Notes under the pieces: model-generated | What the model was told of the DNA's origin: nothing | Databases searched by the model: none | What the model saw: the letters and a program-made list of their open reading frames with translations, nothing else | Assembly: GCA_016584495.1 (NCBI GenBank) | Contig: WAID01000007.1 | Location: forward strand, 2,342,001-2,406,000 | From: Celoporthe dispersa | Lineage: Eukaryota > Ascomycota > Sordariomycetes > Diaporthales > Cryphonectriaceae | Reading direction: 5' to 3' | DNA length: 64,000 bases | Shown here: in pieces, positions 61,653 through 64,000 of the stretch | Position numbering within the stretch: the stretch's first letter is position 1 | Layout: every line of letters starts with the position of its first letter | Position numbers and translations under genes: made by a program

Positions 61653-64000
61653 GGAAGAGAGAAAGAGACGACAGCAGCAGACTGGAACATCATCGGCGGT
61701 CGTTCGTGGAAGTGCCGGTCTCCACTGACTGACGCGCGTTTAGAGGCTCCTCAACTCTGTCGGCAATGTAACGATCTCTTTTCCCCCTGCTCGGGAAATA
61801 GGTCCCAGATACAGCAGCGTTCAGGTTTTCCTGTCCCGCCGGGGCGGGAGATCTCGCGAGGAGACGATGACGATCGGTATCCTCGAAGGAGAAGGTCAAT
61901 ATGCCAGCTGAGGAGTTGAGGCGAGCGAAAGAGGTAAGGCAAATTCCACGCTAAGCCAGAAGTGCGTGCGTCCTCGCTGAATGAAGCCTTGGCCCAGCCG
62001 TCCGAGCCCCAGAGCTGACAGGCCTGGAAACAAGCTTGAGATAATGCATGCAGACAAGCGGGGCTCAAGTCGTCGGCGGTCGGCATCGGACATTGATCTG
62101 TATGCGGGAAAGGACGTCAAGAAAAGGCGGAAGAGTGATTAAGCGAGTATCCTCTTGATCTGTCTCTGGAGATGGAGAAGGGAGGGGGGGGGCCGCAAGG
62201 GGCTGTCTCCTCTCACCTCGACAAAACGTCATGCCTACTGTTGTTTGTTCTTTTGTTTGTTTGTTCGTCCGCTCGCTGTACAGGACTCCAGCTAGCCGGC
62301 ACCTTCGGGTCGGCCCTCGATGATCATCGGACAAGTCAGGCAGGCTCTCTCCCCCGGACGAGCACTCGGGTTGCACGAGGGATTGCGCTGAGAAGCATAG
62401 AGACCCTGCATTGCATTCCCAGCACTTGTTCCCCACGGCGGCACAACTGACTGATCATGCCGATCCCTCATCGCTCTAGGAAAGCGTCAGGAGCGTTGTA
62501 TGGCCAGGCCTTGTGCAACTGACGGTTGTCAGGAACCCTGTGTAGCGCCCATTCGACGCACAGGAGGCCTAGGGTTACAGTCTGCGTTATCGCCTGTCGC
62601 TCCAACCAGTGGGACGTGCAGCTCCGTCAGGCTGGGCGAGGTGGTTGACAAGCGTGACAAGGTCGTCGATCGTCCAAGTCCCACTGCATTGGGTTCGGGA
62701 TCGTGCTCGGCTCGCACGTCGCCAGGACCTGATCTCCTCCGTGGCAAAGCGGTCGCTGAGGTGACGTACAAGAATTCAGCTGTGGATGCTTTTTGCACAG
62801 TTCCGTATGTATTTCAGTTTTGTGGGAGGATCGCCCTCGTACACAGCTGTGGTCGGAATATTGCTCTGTTGGGGCTTGTTTCAGCTTTGCATATTCCCGG
62901 ACTATCGAGGTGATCACAGCTTCTGGTGTGCTGATATCCCCCCCCTCCCAGGTGCACCTGGAGCCCTGCGAAGGTTGATTGGTCTCCTGGGCGGTCCCTA
63001 GCTGGTCAGAATGCTGCAGCGGCGCCGTGCCAGGCCCAATCCACATCTGCAGATGAAAAACCTGAATCCCGTCGATGCGGCAAATCTCTGTGCGCCATGA
63101 CGAGCGAGCAGGCGCAGATCCCCTTGCTCCAGTGACAATGAGCCTGTTGTGTCATTGTACAGCGAGGCAGCAGTGAATCGCCGGAGCGACAGTTTTTACT
63201 TCTTCCTCTTCTTCTTCTTTGTTTTCGGCGTCGTTCGAGTTGCATGAGACTACGCGTCGCTCGGAGGTCAAGCCTTGTTGAGACTGGTGTCCTCTCTACT
63301 CTTGATGTACTTTTAGGAATTGCGAGTTAACCCGTTGTGGTAACCATTGAGTCGCACCATACCATCGGGTGAGGCCCGAAAGCTTTGGTACACAGTAGTT
63401 ATCTCGCCAGCACTGCCTTGCCGGCCAGATTCTCGAGATTGACAGCCGTTGTGGGATCGAACTCCGGCAGATCGAGACGCCATATCATCCTGGCCCTGTA
63501 TGTGCTGTGAGCTCTTCTCCACTGGAAACAGCAGTCGCAAAACGAAAGAAATAAAGACTGGGGGTCAGCAAGGGCAGATAATAAAAGGTGACGTCGTCTC
63601 TGTGCGCTGCGCCAATGGGCCCTCGATGGGGCCTGACGGTCTGGATGCCGGAGACTGGACCCCCAAACCTAGGTTGCATCTTGCTGAGCCCCCACAACTG
63701 AAGCGGCGTGCCTTGTTCGGCCTACCTATCTGAAGCACAGAGCCACAGGGAGGAAACCGCATCGGGTACCCTGAAAAAGTAGCGCTGGTCCGTCCAGGAT
63801 TCAGACGTGGCTGCGGTATTCTATTCGCGGGAAGACGTGGCCCGTGTTCCGACATGGAACTGCGAATACGCACGCGCACTGGTCTCTCTCTCTGTCTTTC
63901 TCTGTCTGCTATTGAAGCTGTCGTCGTAGTTTATCATAGTACATACATAGTACATGGGTGGCCGGCAATCTCAGGGATCAGAGTTCGGCCATAGGCGACA

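Larger units (their letters stand above)
57903..64000. other. Intergenic DNA to the window end, no gene supported
   Basis: About 6.1 kb. A/T homopolymer-rich sequence follows the kinase (57906-58070). Further on are CA, GA and CTC short repeats (58859-58878, 60917-60940, 61609-61650) and G-runs. Frames are short or low complexity. A pair of protein-like minus frames between 61896 and 62436 overlap each other and do not join into a gene model I can defend. Confidence 0.5.

Noticed and set aside
61896..62436. Two protein-like minus-strand frames
   Set aside because: They overlap in different frames and no splice pair joins them; no family recognised.
63440..63480. tRNA-like T-arm (GGGATCGAACTCC)
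   Set aside because: No matching acceptor stem, D-arm or anticodon arm could be found around it.
1..64000. CRISPR arrays, operons or prophage
   Set aside because: No spaced direct repeats or bacterial gene organisation; introns and gene families show the DNA is fungal.

Overview
This is nuclear DNA of a filamentous ascomycete, most likely a Sordariomycete-type Pezizomycotina. The evidence is short GT...AG introns of about 58-120 bases with CTNA-type branch sites, GC-rich coding sequence, genes on both strands without operons, and families typical of filamentous fungi: an acetate kinase, a DUF3824-type Arg/Ser-rich protein, a LARP1/Slr1-type protein and an Npr3. I see no rRNA, CRISPR array, phage or intact transposon.

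Layout. 1130-2681 (+) is a four-exon conserved fungal protein of unknown function. 4114-5561 (+) is acetate kinase. 5562-16368 is a long stretch with no gene I can defend, apart from one candidate small exon at 14230. 16369-17553 (+) is a two-finger C2H2 transcription factor. 18726-20664 (-) and 21125-23132 (+) are a head-to-head pair of spliceosome genes, Prp31 and Clf1/Syf3. 23790-23900 (-) is tRNA-Gly(GCC) with a 40-base intron. 26687-28852 (-) is the DUF3824-type protein. 32566-35602 (-) is the La-motif/DM15 protein. 38584-39616 (-) is an unresolved candidate for a membrane protein. 42563-44003 (-) is the Golgi traffic protein Sft2, in four exons. 49890-51445 (+) is a bHLH regulator. 52327-54960 (-) is Npr3, tail to tail with the bHLH gene. 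56382-57902 (+) is ethanolamine kinase. 57903-64000 shows no convincing gene.

The genes do not form a pathway cluster. Common threads are RNA processing (Prp31, Clf1), TORC1-linked growth control (Npr3 upstream; LARP1-type protein as a likely effector) and membrane lipid or Golgi function (ethanolamine kinase, Sft2). Gene density is low for a fungus, and intergenic DNA is full of simple repeats and homopolymers.

The most striking result is technical. Five conserved genes (ackA, clf1, DUF3824, bHLH, NPR3) carry seven single-base frame breaks, nearly all in runs of 3-6 identical bases. Their families are intact on both sides of each break. This looks like uncorrected indels in the assembly rather than seven real mutations. 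The pieces below are described as they lie in the sequence. I did not find a new biological system that I can support; the best leads are listed as findings.
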